64,000 nt of DNA from Microbacterium sp. Se63.02b (GCF_014171575.1 NZ_CP050453.1:2790001-2854000), one strand, 5' to 3'. Shown: positions 50,435 to 59,840, counted from the first letter of the stretch. A program made the numbers and translations. Notes: generated from the sequence alone by a model not told the origin.

Positions 50435-51402
50435 ATGGCGGAGACCACCGACGCCCGCGTGGCCGTCTACCTCGACTTCGACAACATCGTCATCTCCTGG
50501 TACGACCGCGTGCACGGCCGCAACGCCTACGGCAAGGACCGTCAGCGGATCACCGAGAACCCGAACGACCCCGAGGTCACGGACCGGTTGAGCCGCGCGA
50601 TGATCGAGGTCGGCGCGATCATCGACTACGCCGCATCCTTCGGCACGCTGGTGCTGACCCGCGCCTACGCCGACTGGTCGTCGCCCGTGAACGCCGAATA
50701 CCGGTCGCAGCTCGTGGCGCGCGCGGTGGACCTCGTCCAGCTCTTCCCCGCCGCCGCGTATGCGAAGAACGGCGCCGACATCCGACTCGCCGTCGACGCG
50801 GTGGAAGACATGTTCCGCCTTCCCGATCTCACCCACGTCGTGATCGTGGCGGGCGACAGCGACTACGTCCCCCTCGCCCAGCGGTGCAAACGGCTCGGTC
50901 GGTACGTGATCGGCGTCGGCGTGTCCGGCTCGACCGCCAAGTCCCTCGCCGCCGCGTGCGATGAGTTCGAGTCCTACGACTCGCTGCCGGGCGTCGTCCG
51001 CCCCACCAAGGTGGTCGCCGCCCCCGTCGCCGCACCCCGGTCGAACCCGCAGCACCGATCGCCGAGGCCGCGACGAAGCCCAAGACCGCCCCGAAGCGTG
51101 CGAAGTCCAGGCCTGCCGCGAAGACGGAGGAGCCCAGGGTCGAGGACAAGGTCGACGACCAGGAGGTCGCGACGCAGCTGCTGGAGCGTGCGCTGCGTCT
51201 CGGCCACGACAAGGCCGATGCCGACGAGTGGCTGCACAGTTCGGCCGTGAAGACGCACATGCGCCGCATGGATCCGTCGTTCAGCGAGAAGGCGCTCGGC
51301 TATCGCTCGTTCTCCGACTTCCTCAAGTCGCGTGACGACATCGCCGAGCTCGAGGAGACGGGGCACGAGCGGCTCGTCCGCCTGCGCGAGCCCGCAGCCT
51401 GA
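50435..51402 (+). CDS. NYN domain protein with C-terminal OST-HTH/LOTUS domain, frameshifted
   Basis: About 322 residues joined. The N-terminal NYN (PIN-like) nuclease domain has the acidic residues expected for metal binding: VYLDFDNIVISW, DIRLAVDAVEDM and VVIVAGDSDYVPLAQR. An alanine/proline/lysine-rich linker (APKRAKSRPAAK) follows, then an OST-HTH/LOTUS-like RNA-binding domain (MDPSFSEKALGYRSFSDFL). The combination resembles the MARF1 layout and suggests an RNA-targeted nuclease. A C is missing in the run 51037-51040, just after the NYN domain. Confidence 0.88.
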
Positions 51403-51429
51403 CGACCGATCCCGTACCGCGGCGCGGTC

Positions 51430-51720
51430 TCACTCGACGAAGTCGTACTCCTGGAACGCGATGACCTCGGGCACCCACCGTTCGGAGACGAACGCCCGGT
51501 GCGCGGGGTGCGCGTCGTACGCATCGTAGGCCTCCTGGTCGGCGAAGCGCATGGAGAACTGGTGGGTCAGGTCGCTCTTCGCGCTCACCTGGCGTCGGAT
51601 CGTGAACTCCTCGACCCCCGGAATCGCGGTGAGGACTGCGTGCCCGGTCGCCAGGAACTCCGCCTCCTCGGCAGACCCCGCGGGGTGGCGCAGGCGGAAG
51701 ACGACGGTGTGCTGGATCAT
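51430..51720 (-). CDS. Dabb (stress-responsive alpha-beta barrel) domain protein
   Basis: A 96-residue single-domain ferredoxin-like dimeric barrel: MIQHTVVFRLRHPAGS, then SDLTHQFSMRFADQEAYDAY and HPAHRAFV are family hallmarks. Members act as small enzymes or accessory proteins, sometimes in aromatic or sugar pathways. It is the last gene of the minus-strand sugar operon, 20 bases after the TIM-barrel gene. Confidence 0.9.
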   Translation of the reverse strand: MIQHTVVFRLRHPAGSAEEAEFLATGHAVLTAIPGVEEFTIRRQVSAKSDLTHQFSMRFADQEAYDAYDAHPAHRAFVSERWVPEVIAFQEYDFVE

Positions 51721-51740
51721 GCGGGCTCCTGGTCCGGTGG

Positions 51741-52748
51741 TCACTGATTGCTGAAAGCGGCATCGAAGGATGCCTCGGGTTTCGCCCACAGCAGCGAGCG
51801 CACGTGCTGCAGCGCTTCCGGGGCGCCGTGCAGCCGGTCCATCCCGGCGTCCTCCCACTCGATCGAGATCGGGCCGTCGTAGCCGATCGCGTCGAGCGCG
51901 CGGAACGCGTCCTCCCACGGGACGTCGCCGTGGCCGGTCGAGACGAAGTCCCAGCCGCGGCGAGGGTCGCCCCACGGCAGATGCGAGCCGAGCACGCCCG
52001 CCCGTCCGTTGTGCGGCCGCATCCGGGTGTCCTTGCAGTCCACGTGGTAGATCCGGTCCGCGAAGTCGACGATGAAGCCGACGGGGTCGATGTTCTGCCA
52101 CATCATGTGCGAGGGATCCCAGTTGAACCCGAACGCCTCACGGTGATCGATCGCATCGAGGGCGCGCACGCTCGACCAGTAGTCGTAGGCGATCTCGCCC
52201 GGATGCACCTCGTGCGCGAACCGCACCCCCTCGGCATCGAAGACATCGAGGATCGGGTTCCACCGGTGCGCGAAGTCCTCGAACCCGCCCTCGATCACCG
52301 ACGAGGGGACGGGCGGGAACATCGCCAGGTACGGCCAGATCGAGGAGCCGGTGAACCCGACGACGGTGTCGATATCGAGCTTGCGGGCGACGCGCGCCGC
52401 ACGCTTCATGTCCTCCGCTGCCCGCTGCCGCACGCCCTCCGCCTCGCCGTCGCCCCACACGTACTCGCGCAGGATGGCCCGGTGGCGGAAGTCGATCGGC
52501 GCATCGCACACGGCCTGACCGGCGAGATGGTTCGAGATCGCGAAGATCTTCAGACCGTGCCGATCGAGGATCTCCTTCCTCGAGGCGAGGTACCTCTCGT
52601 CTTCGTCGGCACGCCGCAGATCGAGGTGATCACCGGATGCGGCGACCTCCAGCCCGTCGTAGCCCCACGCGGCGGCGAGGCGAGCGACCTCCTCGAAGGG
52701 CAGATCCGCCCATTGACCGGTGAACAGCGTGACCGGATGGCTCGTCAT
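51741..52748 (-). CDS. Xylose isomerase-like TIM-barrel protein (sugar phosphate isomerase/epimerase family)
   Basis: An intact 335-residue protein. Metal-ligand motifs in order: FAHEVHPGEIAYD (Glu), FGFNWDPSHMMWQ (Asp/His), HVDCKDTRM (His/Asp), SIEWEDAG (Glu). These match the divalent-metal site of the AP-endonuclease-2/xylose isomerase superfamily. It is likely an isomerase, epimerase or lyase acting on a (keto)sugar in the cytoplasm. It is 42 bases after the second TIM-barrel gene and co-directional with the ribose-type ABC transporter. Confidence 0.9.
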   Translation of the reverse strand: MTSHPVTLFTGQWADLPFEEVARLAAAWGYDGLEVAASGDHLDLRRADEDERYLASRKEILDRHGLKIFAISNHLAGQAVCDAPIDFRHRAILREYVWGDGEAEGVRQRAAEDMKRAARVARKLDIDTVVGFTGSSIWPYLAMFPPVPSSVIEGGFEDFAHRWNPILDVFDAEGVRFAHEVHPGEIAYDYWSSVRALDAIDHREAFGFNWDPSHMMWQNIDPVGFIVDFADRIYHVDCKDTRMRPHNGRAGVLGSHLPWGDPRRGWDFVSTGHGDVPWEDAFRALDAIGYDGPISIEWEDAGMDRLHGAPEALQHVRSLLWAKPEASFDAAFSNQ

Positions 52749-52790
52749 GGGGACTCCTTCGTCTCGGACTCGTGCGGGGTGGTGCGGTGG

Positions 52791-53642
52791 TCAGGCCCCG
52801 AGGGCTCGGAGGGCCGCGATGCTCCGGGCCGCGAGCTCGTCCTGACTCGCCGCGAGCGGGCGCCAGACCGAGGCCGCGACCGCGATCGTGGCGTTGTCTC
52901 CCGTGAAGCTCTCCAGGCCGAGCGGGCCGTGATAGTCGGCGTCGTCCAGCGCGCGGAGCATCTCGGGCCAGTCGGTGTGGTCGTCGCCGACGGCCCCGCG
53001 ATCGCTGCCGCACACCTGCACGTGGGCGATCGCCGACCCCGCGGCGCGGATCGCATCGGCCGGCCTCTTCTCCTCGATGTTGAGGTGGTAGGTGTCGAGG
53101 GCGAGTCCGACACCGGCGCCCAGCAACGGCTCGAGGGCGTCGAGGCTCTGCGCGACCGTGTTGAGCACACTCGTCTCGTAGCGGTTCAGGGGCTCCACGG
53201 CCAGGGTCACCCCCACGGCCGCCGCGTCATCGGCGAGCGCTGCCAGGTTCTCGCGCAGCTCTCCGACGACCGCGGCCCGTTCCTCCCGGTCCATCCGCCA
53301 GGTGACGCCGGTGGGGCTGTAGAAGGGACCGGCGACCGTCGTGGCACCCAGCACCTCGGCCGTGCGGAGACAGGCACGCAGATACTCCTGCGTCGCCGTG
53401 ACATCGCCCACGCGTCCGATAAGCGAGCGCCCGGGCCCCATGGCGCCGACCACGATCGCGCCGAGGCCCAGTCGGTCGAGCACGTCACGGGCACGCGCGG
53501 CGTCCCAGTCGCCGATGCTCTCCAGTGGCAGCTCCAGCGCGTCGTAGCCGAGATCCCTGGCCGTGCGGGCGAGCGGCTCGAGCGTCGCATCCGTGAGCGG
53601 AGACGTCCACACCCAGGTGTTGACGGCGATCGTGCGGGGCAT
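52791..53642 (-). CDS. Sugar 3-epimerase-like TIM-barrel protein (D-psicose/D-tagatose 3-epimerase type)
   Basis: An intact 283-residue protein. VEPLNRYETSVLN is close to the EPLNRxE motif of ketose 3-epimerases, with ALDTYHLNIEE (Asp/His), HVQVCGSDRG and LGLESFTG (last Glu) completing the metal site. It probably epimerises a free ketose at C-3. Start ATG 53642 or 53645 (adjacent methionines). A hairpin separates it from the binding-protein gene upstream. Confidence 0.9.
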   Translation of the reverse strand: MPRTIAVNTWVWTSPLTDATLEPLARTARDLGYDALELPLESIGDWDAARARDVLDRLGLGAIVVGAMGPGRSLIGRVGDVTATQEYLRACLRTAEVLGATTVAGPFYSPTGVTWRMDREERAAVVGELRENLAALADDAAAVGVTLAVEPLNRYETSVLNTVAQSLDALEPLLGAGVGLALDTYHLNIEEKRPADAIRAAGSAIAHVQVCGSDRGAVGDDHTDWPEMLRALDDADYHGPLGLESFTGDNATIAVAASVWRPLAASQDELAARSIAALRALGA

Positions 53643-53665
53643 CATCGTCCTTTGATCGTGAAGAC

Positions 53666-53711
53666 GCTCCCACCCTCCCACTCCGCGCGTGCGGAACGGA
53701 AGGGCGGGAGC
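53666..53711 (-). terminator. Intercistronic stem-loop between the sugar-binding protein and epimerase genes
   Basis: GCTCCCACCCT (53666-53676) pairs with AGGGCGGGAGC (53701-53711), one mismatch, around an inner CCGC/GCGG stem. It lies eight bases after the binding-protein stop. It may attenuate transcription or protect the upstream mRNA. Confidence 0.5.
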
Positions 53712-53718
53712 ATCGGGG

Positions 53719-54927
53719 TTACGGGATCTGCCGTTCCTGCCACACGGTCGGGTAGCCGGGGAGGTTCTCCCCGCCGAACTTCGCGTAGTGGCCGTCCGGC
53801 ATGCCCTCGTTCGCGGCCAGGTAGTCGTCGAGCTCCGGTTCCGTGATCGGCTTCTGCGGCAGCACCCACTCCTTGGGCACCTCGGTGCCGGCGAAGACCA
53901 TCTGCGCTGCGAGAAGCGGCGTGCGCCACTGGAAGTTCGAGTACACGGGGGCGAGTCCGGTGAGCCCCGTGTCCTTCCACTTGCGGAGGAAGCTCATCTC
54001 GTCCTCACCGGTCATCACGGGGTAGTCCGCTCCCGCGTCCTCGAACGCCTCGATGGCGGCCACCGCGCCATCGCCCGCGTCCATCCAGATGCCGTCGACG
54101 TCGCCCTTGGCGAGCTCGTCGCTGATGATGCTCTTGATCTCGGCAGGGTCGGCGCCCGTGAAGTGATCCACGGCGTCGATGCCGGCTTCGTCGAACAGCT
54201 TCTTCGCGCCGGCCCAGCGGTGCTCGAGCACGTCCACACCCGGGAGGATGCGGAGCGCCACGACCTTGTCGCCCTCTTCGAGGTTGTCGATCAGGAACTC
54301 GGCGGTGTCGATGCCCCAGGCGAATCCGCCGATCGGGTGGATGAACGTGACAGGGCAGTCGGTGTTGACGCCGCGGTCGAACACGATGACGGGCTTGCCG
54401 GTCTCGCACGCCCTGTCGACGGCCGGGGTCATGGCCGCCGTGCTGTTCGGCGAGATGAGGAAGACATCGCAGTCGCCATCGGAGATGAAGTAGTCGATGT
54501 CGGCGATCTGCGTGTCGTCGGAGTCCTGCGCGTCGCGCGTCTCCATCTCGCTGATCGCCCCGGCCTCCTGCAGCGCCTTCAACTGCTCGTTCATCGTGAT
54601 CCAGCCCGTCTGACGCCACGGGTTGGAGATCGAGGCGTTCGCGAAGCAGGCTTTCTTCGCCCCCTCGCTGGCGAACTCCGAGGTGTCGACCATCTCGGCG
54701 TTGATGTGCTGCAGGTAGGGCTCATCAGCCGGTCCCTGCGGGTCGACGCCGCGTTCCTCGTCCTGCTTGTCGAAGAGCTCCTGGTCGAACCACTCGGTCG
54801 TCTCCGCCGTCTCGTCGGGGTTCTCGGACTCGGCCGGCGCCACGGACGGGTCGGTCGTGCACCCGGCGAGCGCGATGAGGCCGAAGAGAGCCACCCCCGC
54901 GGTGGCGATCTTCATTGATCGTCGCAT
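53719..54927 (-). CDS. Sugar ABC transporter substrate-binding lipoprotein (RbsB-like)
   Basis: An intact 402-residue protein. The signal peptide (MRRSMKIATAGVALFGLIAL) ends at lipobox LAGC near residue 22. The mature protein begins with an acidic linker and then has a periplasmic-binding fold of family 4 (DIDYFISDGDCDVFLISPNS, GKPVIVFDRGVNTDCP, GIWMDAGDGAVAAIEAF). It is somewhat longer than RbsB, with an extra N-terminal segment. It binds a sugar or polyol for the two RbsC-type permeases encoded upstream. Confidence 0.92.
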   Translation of the reverse strand: MRRSMKIATAGVALFGLIALAGCTTDPSVAPAESENPDETAETTEWFDQELFDKQDEERGVDPQGPADEPYLQHINAEMVDTSEFASEGAKKACFANASISNPWRQTGWITMNEQLKALQEAGAISEMETRDAQDSDDTQIADIDYFISDGDCDVFLISPNSTAAMTPAVDRACETGKPVIVFDRGVNTDCPVTFIHPIGGFAWGIDTAEFLIDNLEEGDKVVALRILPGVDVLEHRWAGAKKLFDEAGIDAVDHFTGADPAEIKSIISDELAKGDVDGIWMDAGDGAVAAIEAFEDAGADYPVMTGEDEMSFLRKWKDTGLTGLAPVYSNFQWRTPLLAAQMVFAGTEVPKEWVLPQKPITEPELDDYLAANEGMPDGHYAKFGGENLPGYPTVWQERQIP

Positions 54928-54929
54928 TG

Positions 54930-56033
54930 CTAATCTCCTCTGGTTTCTGTGTGGATGGTGCTGGTGGATCTGTCGGATCTGTTGGTGCTGTCGGATCTGT
55001 TGGTGCTGTCGGATCTGTCAGTGCTGTCGGTGCTGTCGGTTTCTGCGGCAATGGGCTCTGGGGTCTGCGGGCCGCGCTTCCGCCGTGCCCGGAAGGCGAC
55101 GGCGGAGTACGCGACGGCGGCGATGATGATGACGCCCTGCACCGCATCGCGGAGCGTGGACGGGACACCGGCGATGTTCAGCAGCATGAAGACGGCTTCG
55201 AGGGCGAAGGCGCCGGCGACCGCGCCGACGATCCAGCCCCGGCCCCCGCCGAGCACGACGCCGCCGAGGACCACCGCGGTGATCGCCGTGAACTCGTAGC
55301 CGCGACCGACCGAGGGGTGCACGCCGGCGTAGCCGACCAGGAGCACGGCCGACAGTGAGGCCGACAGCGACGAGATGATGAACGCGCGGGTGGTGACCCA
55401 GGCGCGACGTGCACCGGCGTAGTCGACGGCGCTCGCGTTGTCGCCCACCGCCATGAGGGTCTTGCCCAGGGGGCGCTTGGTGATCCAGATCCCGAGCGCG
55501 AGCCACGCGATCAGGATCAGGACGGCCCAGGGGATGAAGTCGAGCAGCGGCACCTCACGGATACCCCCTCGCCCGATCTCGCGGAAGCTGTCTGCCGGGT
55601 TTCCGGTGGCCGCACCGCCGGTCCACCACATGACGCCGCCGAGGAGGGCGAGCATCATGCCGAGCGTGACAATGAACGACGGCACCTTGAGCAGTGTCGT
55701 GATGATGCCGTTCACGAGGCCGACGGCGACGCCGAACACGACCATCAGGAGCAGCACGGGAATCGTGCGGGCGTCGTCCTGGCCCACCAGGTTGCCGGCG
55801 ACGATGACCTGCGCCGTGATGAGCGATCCCTGCGAGAGATCGAACTCGCCGGCGATGATCACGAAGTACTGCCCGATGGCGACGATCGCGATGGGCGCGA
55901 CGCGCTGGATGAAGCGCATGAACTGGCCGGGCTCCGCGAAGCTCGGGTTGAGGATCGTGACGGCGACGAGCAGGATCACCAGGAGCAGGAAGACCGCCCC
56001 ACGGGGGCTCACGAGTGTGCGCAGCGCGTTCAT
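54930..56033 (-). CDS. Sugar ABC transporter permease (RbsC-like) with repeat-encoded C-terminal tail
   Basis: An intact 367-residue permease with about eight to ten helices. QRVAPIAIVAIGQYFVIIAG, EFDLSQGSLITAQVIVAG and AGVHPSVGRGYEFTAITAVV are BPD_transp_2 (ribose-type) signatures. After the last helix the tail is a low-complexity Ser/Thr/Asp/Arg stretch (DSTDSTDRSDSTNRSD) encoded by an 18-bp tandem repeat. It overlaps the other permease by ATGA (56030-56033). Confidence 0.9.
   Translation of the reverse strand: MNALRTLVSPRGAVFLLLVILLVAVTILNPSFAEPGQFMRFIQRVAPIAIVAIGQYFVIIAGEFDLSQGSLITAQVIVAGNLVGQDDARTIPVLLLMVVFGVAVGLVNGIITTLLKVPSFIVTLGMMLALLGGVMWWTGGAATGNPADSFREIGRGGIREVPLLDFIPWAVLILIAWLALGIWITKRPLGKTLMAVGDNASAVDYAGARRAWVTTRAFIISSLSASLSAVLLVGYAGVHPSVGRGYEFTAITAVVLGGVVLGGGRGWIVGAVAGAFALEAVFMLLNIAGVPSTLRDAVQGVIIIAAVAYSAVAFRARRKRGPQTPEPIAAETDSTDSTDRSDSTNRSDSTNRSDRSTSTIHTETRGD
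54970..55032. repeat. 18-bp minisatellite in the permease 3' end
   Basis: CTGTCGGATCTGTTGGTG occurs at 54970-54987 and 54988-55005, a variant at 55006-55023, and a half unit (CTGTCGGTG) at 55024-55032. The unit is six codons, so copy-number change would keep the permease frame. Confidence 0.9.
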
Positions 56034-57154
56034 GAGCGCCCTCCTTCCGCCGCGGGAGCGGTATCAGGCGCGACGCCGTCGACCGCGCCGACGCTGGTCC
56101 CTGGGTCGGCGAGTTGCGACGCGGCGTCCGCCATGTCGGCATCGGCGGCCTTCGCCGCATCGTCGCCACCGGTGCGCGTGCCACCGGCGCCGAAGCGCGG
56201 TCGACGCCGGGCGATCGAGCGACGGCTGTACACGGCGACGGCCGCCACGATCACCACGCCGCGAACGACGTCCTTGAGGAACGGGTTGACCTGCATGACG
56301 CTCATCACGTTGTCGACGACGGCGAGGATCGCGACGCCGCCGATCGTGCCCCAGATGGAGCCGCGGCCGCCCAGCAGGAGCGTGCCGCCGAGCACGACCG
56401 CCGCGATCGAGAGCAGCGCGTAGCCGCCCTGCTGTCCGACGGTCGGGCTGCCGACCCCGAGCCGGCTGGCGAGGAGGAGTCCGGCGAGTCCCGCGAACAC
56501 CGAGCACAGCACGTGCGCCCAGATCAGCGGCATGCGCGTGCGGACGCCCGACAGCCGCGCGATCTCGGGGTCGCCGCCCACCGCGTACAGGTGAGCACCG
56601 GTGCGCGTGCGGTTCAGCAGGAGCCAGACGACGACGGCGAGCACGATCATGATGAGCGTCGACACGGGTACCGGACCCACGCCGGTGGCCCCGATGAGCT
56701 GGAACGCCCAGGGGACGTCGCCCGCCGATCCCTCGAAGTTCGTGTTGAGGATCCCCTGCAGGATGAGTCCGACGCCCAGAGTGGCGATGAAGCCGTTCAC
56801 CTTGAGCACCGTGACGATGAGGCCGTTCAACAGGCCGACTCCGGCGCAGACGAGCAGCGTGACGACGACGGCGACAGGGATGTTGTCCGCGTTGCCGTTC
56901 ATGATGGTCGCCGCGAGCAGGCTCGACAGACTGATCACGTAGGTCACCGAGAGATCGAGCGATGCGCCGAGGACCACGAGCGTCTGCCCGATCGCCACGA
57001 GTCCGAGCACGCTCATGCCGGTGAGGATGTCGCGGATGTTGCCTGGACTCAGGAAGTTGCGTCCCACCGTCGCGACGAGGATCGCGCCGACGATGGTCAC
57101 GAGGAGGAGGATGCCGAGGACGATGACCGTCGAGTCGATCTTCAGCCGCTTCAT
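56030..57154 (-). CDS. Sugar ABC transporter permease (RbsC-like)
   Basis: An intact 374-residue permease of the BPD_transp_2 family: VLGLVAIGQTLVVLGASLDL, LNGLIVTVLKVNGFIATLG, TRTGAHLYAVGGDPEIARLS and VLGGTLLLGGRGSIWGTIGG. A hydrophilic C-terminal tail of about 55 residues rich in Ala/Asp/Gly follows the last helix. Two different permeases suggest a heterodimeric channel with the neighbouring RbsC-like protein. ATGA overlaps link it to both neighbours. Confidence 0.92.
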   Translation of the reverse strand: MKRLKIDSTVIVLGILLLVTIVGAILVATVGRNFLSPGNIRDILTGMSVLGLVAIGQTLVVLGASLDLSVTYVISLSSLLAATIMNGNADNIPVAVVVTLLVCAGVGLLNGLIVTVLKVNGFIATLGVGLILQGILNTNFEGSAGDVPWAFQLIGATGVGPVPVSTLIMIVLAVVVWLLLNRTRTGAHLYAVGGDPEIARLSGVRTRMPLIWAHVLCSVFAGLAGLLLASRLGVGSPTVGQQGGYALLSIAAVVLGGTLLLGGRGSIWGTIGGVAILAVVDNVMSVMQVNPFLKDVVRGVVIVAAVAVYSRRSIARRRPRFGAGGTRTGGDDAAKAADADMADAASQLADPGTSVGAVDGVAPDTAPAAEGGRS

Positions 57155-58676
57155 CGTGCACCTCCGTCCGCTGCCGTGCCGGTGTCCGCGGCGCCCGTCG
57201 CGGCGCCCAGGATCTCGTGCTCAGCCGACCCCGCGGGGAGCTCGGCGACGAGTTCGCCGTCGTGCATCACGAGGATGCGGTCGCTCATGCCGATGACCTC
57301 CGGCAGCTCGCTCGACACCATCAGCACGGCCTTGCCCTGCGCGGCCAGGTCACGCATGAGCTGGTAGACCGCGTACTTCGCACCGACGTCGATGCCGCGC
57401 GTCGGCTCGTCGAAGAGCACGATCTGCGGCTGGGTGAGGAGCCATTTGGCGAGCACGACCTTCTGTTGATTGCCACCGGAGAGGAACCGCACCTCCTGGT
57501 CGACTCCGCGGGAGCTGACCTCGAGGGAGCTCAGGACGCCTGGCACCTCGCGACGCGATGCGGCGGTCCGGCGCGCGAACACGCTGCGGACGACCAGGAG
57601 GGCGTTGTCCATCACGGATTGCCCGAGTGCGAGTCCCTGGGCCTTGCGGTCTTCCGAGACCAGGGCGAGTCCTGCCCGCACGGCCGCGCGGGCGCTCGTG
57701 ATGCGCGCGGGTGCCCCGTCGATCCGCATCGTCCCGCGGGTGAAAGCCTGGATGCCGAAGATCCCCTCGACCAGTTCGGTGCGACCGGAGCCCTGCAACC
57801 CCGCGATGCCGACGATCTCCCCGGCACGCAGCGCGAGGGTCACGTCGTCCACGTAGGCGTTGCCGCAGCCTTCGAGCTCGAGCCGCGGCGCTCCGACCGT
57901 CGTCCCCCGACCGCATCGGGGAAGTACGACTGGATCGACCGGCCGACCATGCGCCGGACCAGCTCGTCCGTGGTGAGGGCCCTGGTGTCGTCGGTCGACA
58001 CGAGCGCGCCGTCCTTGAGGATCGTGATGCGGTCGCACAGGTCGAAGATCTCCTTCAACCGGTGCGACACGTAGATCACGGCAACGCCGCGAGACGTCAG
58101 CCGCCGGATGATCGCGTACAGCAGCTCGACCTCGCGGTCGCTGAGCGCGGCGGTCGGCTCGTCCATCGAGATGACCCGCGCGTCGAACGAGAGCGCCTTG
58201 ACGATCTCGACGATCTGCTGCTCTGCCACCGTGAGCGAACCCACGCGCGCCTGCGGCTCGATGAACGAGACGCCGAGGTCGTCCAGCAGTTCCGCGGTCC
58301 TGGTGTTCATCGCACGCTGGTCGACGAAGCCGCGGCGGCGCGGTTCACGGCCGAGATAGACGTTCTGGGCGACCGTGCGCTCCGGCAGGAGGGTGAACTC
58401 CTGGAAGACCGTGACGATGCCGGCGTCCATCGCCTGCCGCGGGTGCGCGTGATGGACCTCTTCCCCGCGATACGAGATCACTCCCTCGTCCGCGGGCTGC
58501 ACGCCGGCGATGATCTTCATGAGGGTCGACTTGCCCGCGCCGTTCTCCCCGACCAGTCCGTGCACCTCGCCGGGGTGCACGTCGAAGTCGACGCCGTGGA
58601 GCACCTCGACGCCGAAGAACGACTTGCGGATGCCGGCGACGGCGAGCACCGGCTGCGTCGTCGTGGTCGCCGTCAT
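57151..58676 (-). CDS. Sugar ABC transporter ATP-binding protein, two domains (RbsA-like), frameshifted
   Basis: About 508 residues joined. Domain 1: GENGAGKSTLMKIIAG, LTVAEQQIVEIVKAL, SMDEPTAALSDREVE. Domain 2: GIAGLQGSGRTELVEGIFG (degenerate Walker A, usual in RbsA), FLSGGNQQKVVLAKWL, LFDEPTRGIDVGAK. A G is missing in the run 57904-57908 between the domains (DAVGGTTVGAPRLEL restored). ATG 58676 overlaps the dehydrogenase stop. It energises uptake of a monosaccharide or polyol. Confidence 0.93.
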
Positions 58677-59782
58677 GACGTCACCTCCACCCATCGTCCG
58701 CCGTCCGCCGCCGAAGCGAGCACGGCCTCCGTCAGCACCGCGGAACGGTAGCCGTCCGCGAAGGTCGGCAGGCCATCGGGGTGCGCCCCGGAGATGGCCG
58801 CGTACACGTCGCCGACGAACCCGTTGAAGGCGTCCTGGTAGCCCATCGCATGTCCGGAGGGCACACGCTGGAGTCGGGCGGAGTCGGGATCGGCGGTCGC
58901 GGGGTCGCGCAGCAGTAGCCGGGATTCCTCGCGCATGCCGATCCAGAGCTCCTCCGGTCGTTCCTGCTCGAACCGCAGACTCTGCCGCGAGCCGTGCAGC
59001 TCGAGCGTGAGCGCATTCTTGCGTCCTGCGGCCATCTGCGAGATGAGCAGCGTACCCAGGGCGCCCGACACGGTCTCCACCAGCACGGCCACGATGTCCT
59101 CGGTGTCCACGGCACGTCCGGAACGCTCGGAGTAGACCCGGCGGGTGCGCGCGCTCAGCGCCTGGATCCGCTCGCCGATCACGAACTCGATGAGGTCGCA
59201 CAGGTGCGATCCGATGTCGGCGAACGCCCGTGAGGCGCCGGCTGCGTCGGACCGCACCCGCCAGTCGTCGTCGCTCTCGAGGAGCATCCAGTCCTGCAGG
59301 TACGCGCAGTCGAGGGTGAGGAGCTCGCCGATCTCGCCGCGGGCGATGCGTGCGCGGGCCTCACGCACCATCGGGTGATAGCGGTAGATGAACGGCACGG
59401 CTGCGACACGCCCCTGGGCCACGGCCGCGTCCGCGAGGATCCTGGCGTCGGGGGCCGTCGTCGCGAGCGGCTTCTCGCAGATCACATGCTTGCCCGCCGA
59501 CAGCGCGCGCAGGGCGAGGTCGGCGTGCGTGATGTTCGGGGTGCAGATGTGCACGACGTCGATGTCCGCGGCTTCGAGCAGCGCGGCCGCGTCGTTCTCC
59601 GCACGGTCGGCGCCGAGCGCTTCGGCGGCCTCGCGTCCTCCCGATGCGGAACGGGTGGCGACCGCGCGCAGCTCGCCGCCGGCGTCGCGGGCCGCGGTGC
59701 GATGCACCCGCGCCATGAATCCTCCGCCGAGGATGCCGGCTCGGATCGTCCCGAGACCGGTGTCAGTGACATCCGTTGTCAT
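58673..59782 (-). CDS. Gfo/Idh/MocA family oxidoreductase
   Basis: An intact 369-residue protein. Nucleotide fold: RAGILGGGFMARVHRTAA; catalytic-lysine motif ICEKPLATT near residue 98; substrate-domain motif ADIGSHLCDLIEF. It is the first gene of the minus-strand sugar operon and presumably oxidises the imported sugar or polyol, as inositol dehydrogenases do. It is divergent from the ROK regulator gene. Confidence 0.93.
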   Translation of the reverse strand: MTTDVTDTGLGTIRAGILGGGFMARVHRTAARDAGGELRAVATRSASGGREAAEALGADRAENDAAALLEAADIDVVHICTPNITHADLALRALSAGKHVICEKPLATTAPDARILADAAVAQGRVAAVPFIYRYHPMVREARARIARGEIGELLTLDCAYLQDWMLLESDDDWRVRSDAAGASRAFADIGSHLCDLIEFVIGERIQALSARTRRVYSERSGRAVDTEDIVAVLVETVSGALGTLLISQMAAGRKNALTLELHGSRQSLRFEQERPEELWIGMREESRLLLRDPATADPDSARLQRVPSGHAMGYQDAFNGFVGDVYAAISGAHPDGLPTFADGYRSAVLTEAVLASAADGGRWVEVTS

Positions 59783-59807
59783 GCCGCCGATTCTGACACA
59801 GACCTTT

Positions 59808-59840
59808 CGACTTTTGCTAGCCCCTCGTCAAAAGTTGTCG
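59808..59840. promoter_or_regulatory. Candidate operator between the sugar operon and the ROK gene
   Basis: CGACTTTTG (59808-59816) and CAAAAGTTGTCG (59829-59840) form an inverted repeat with a 12-base spacer (CTTTTG-N12-CAAAAG exact). It sits 25 bases from the divergent dehydrogenase start and about 60 from the ROK start. An ROK operator is likely but unproven. Confidence 0.5.
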
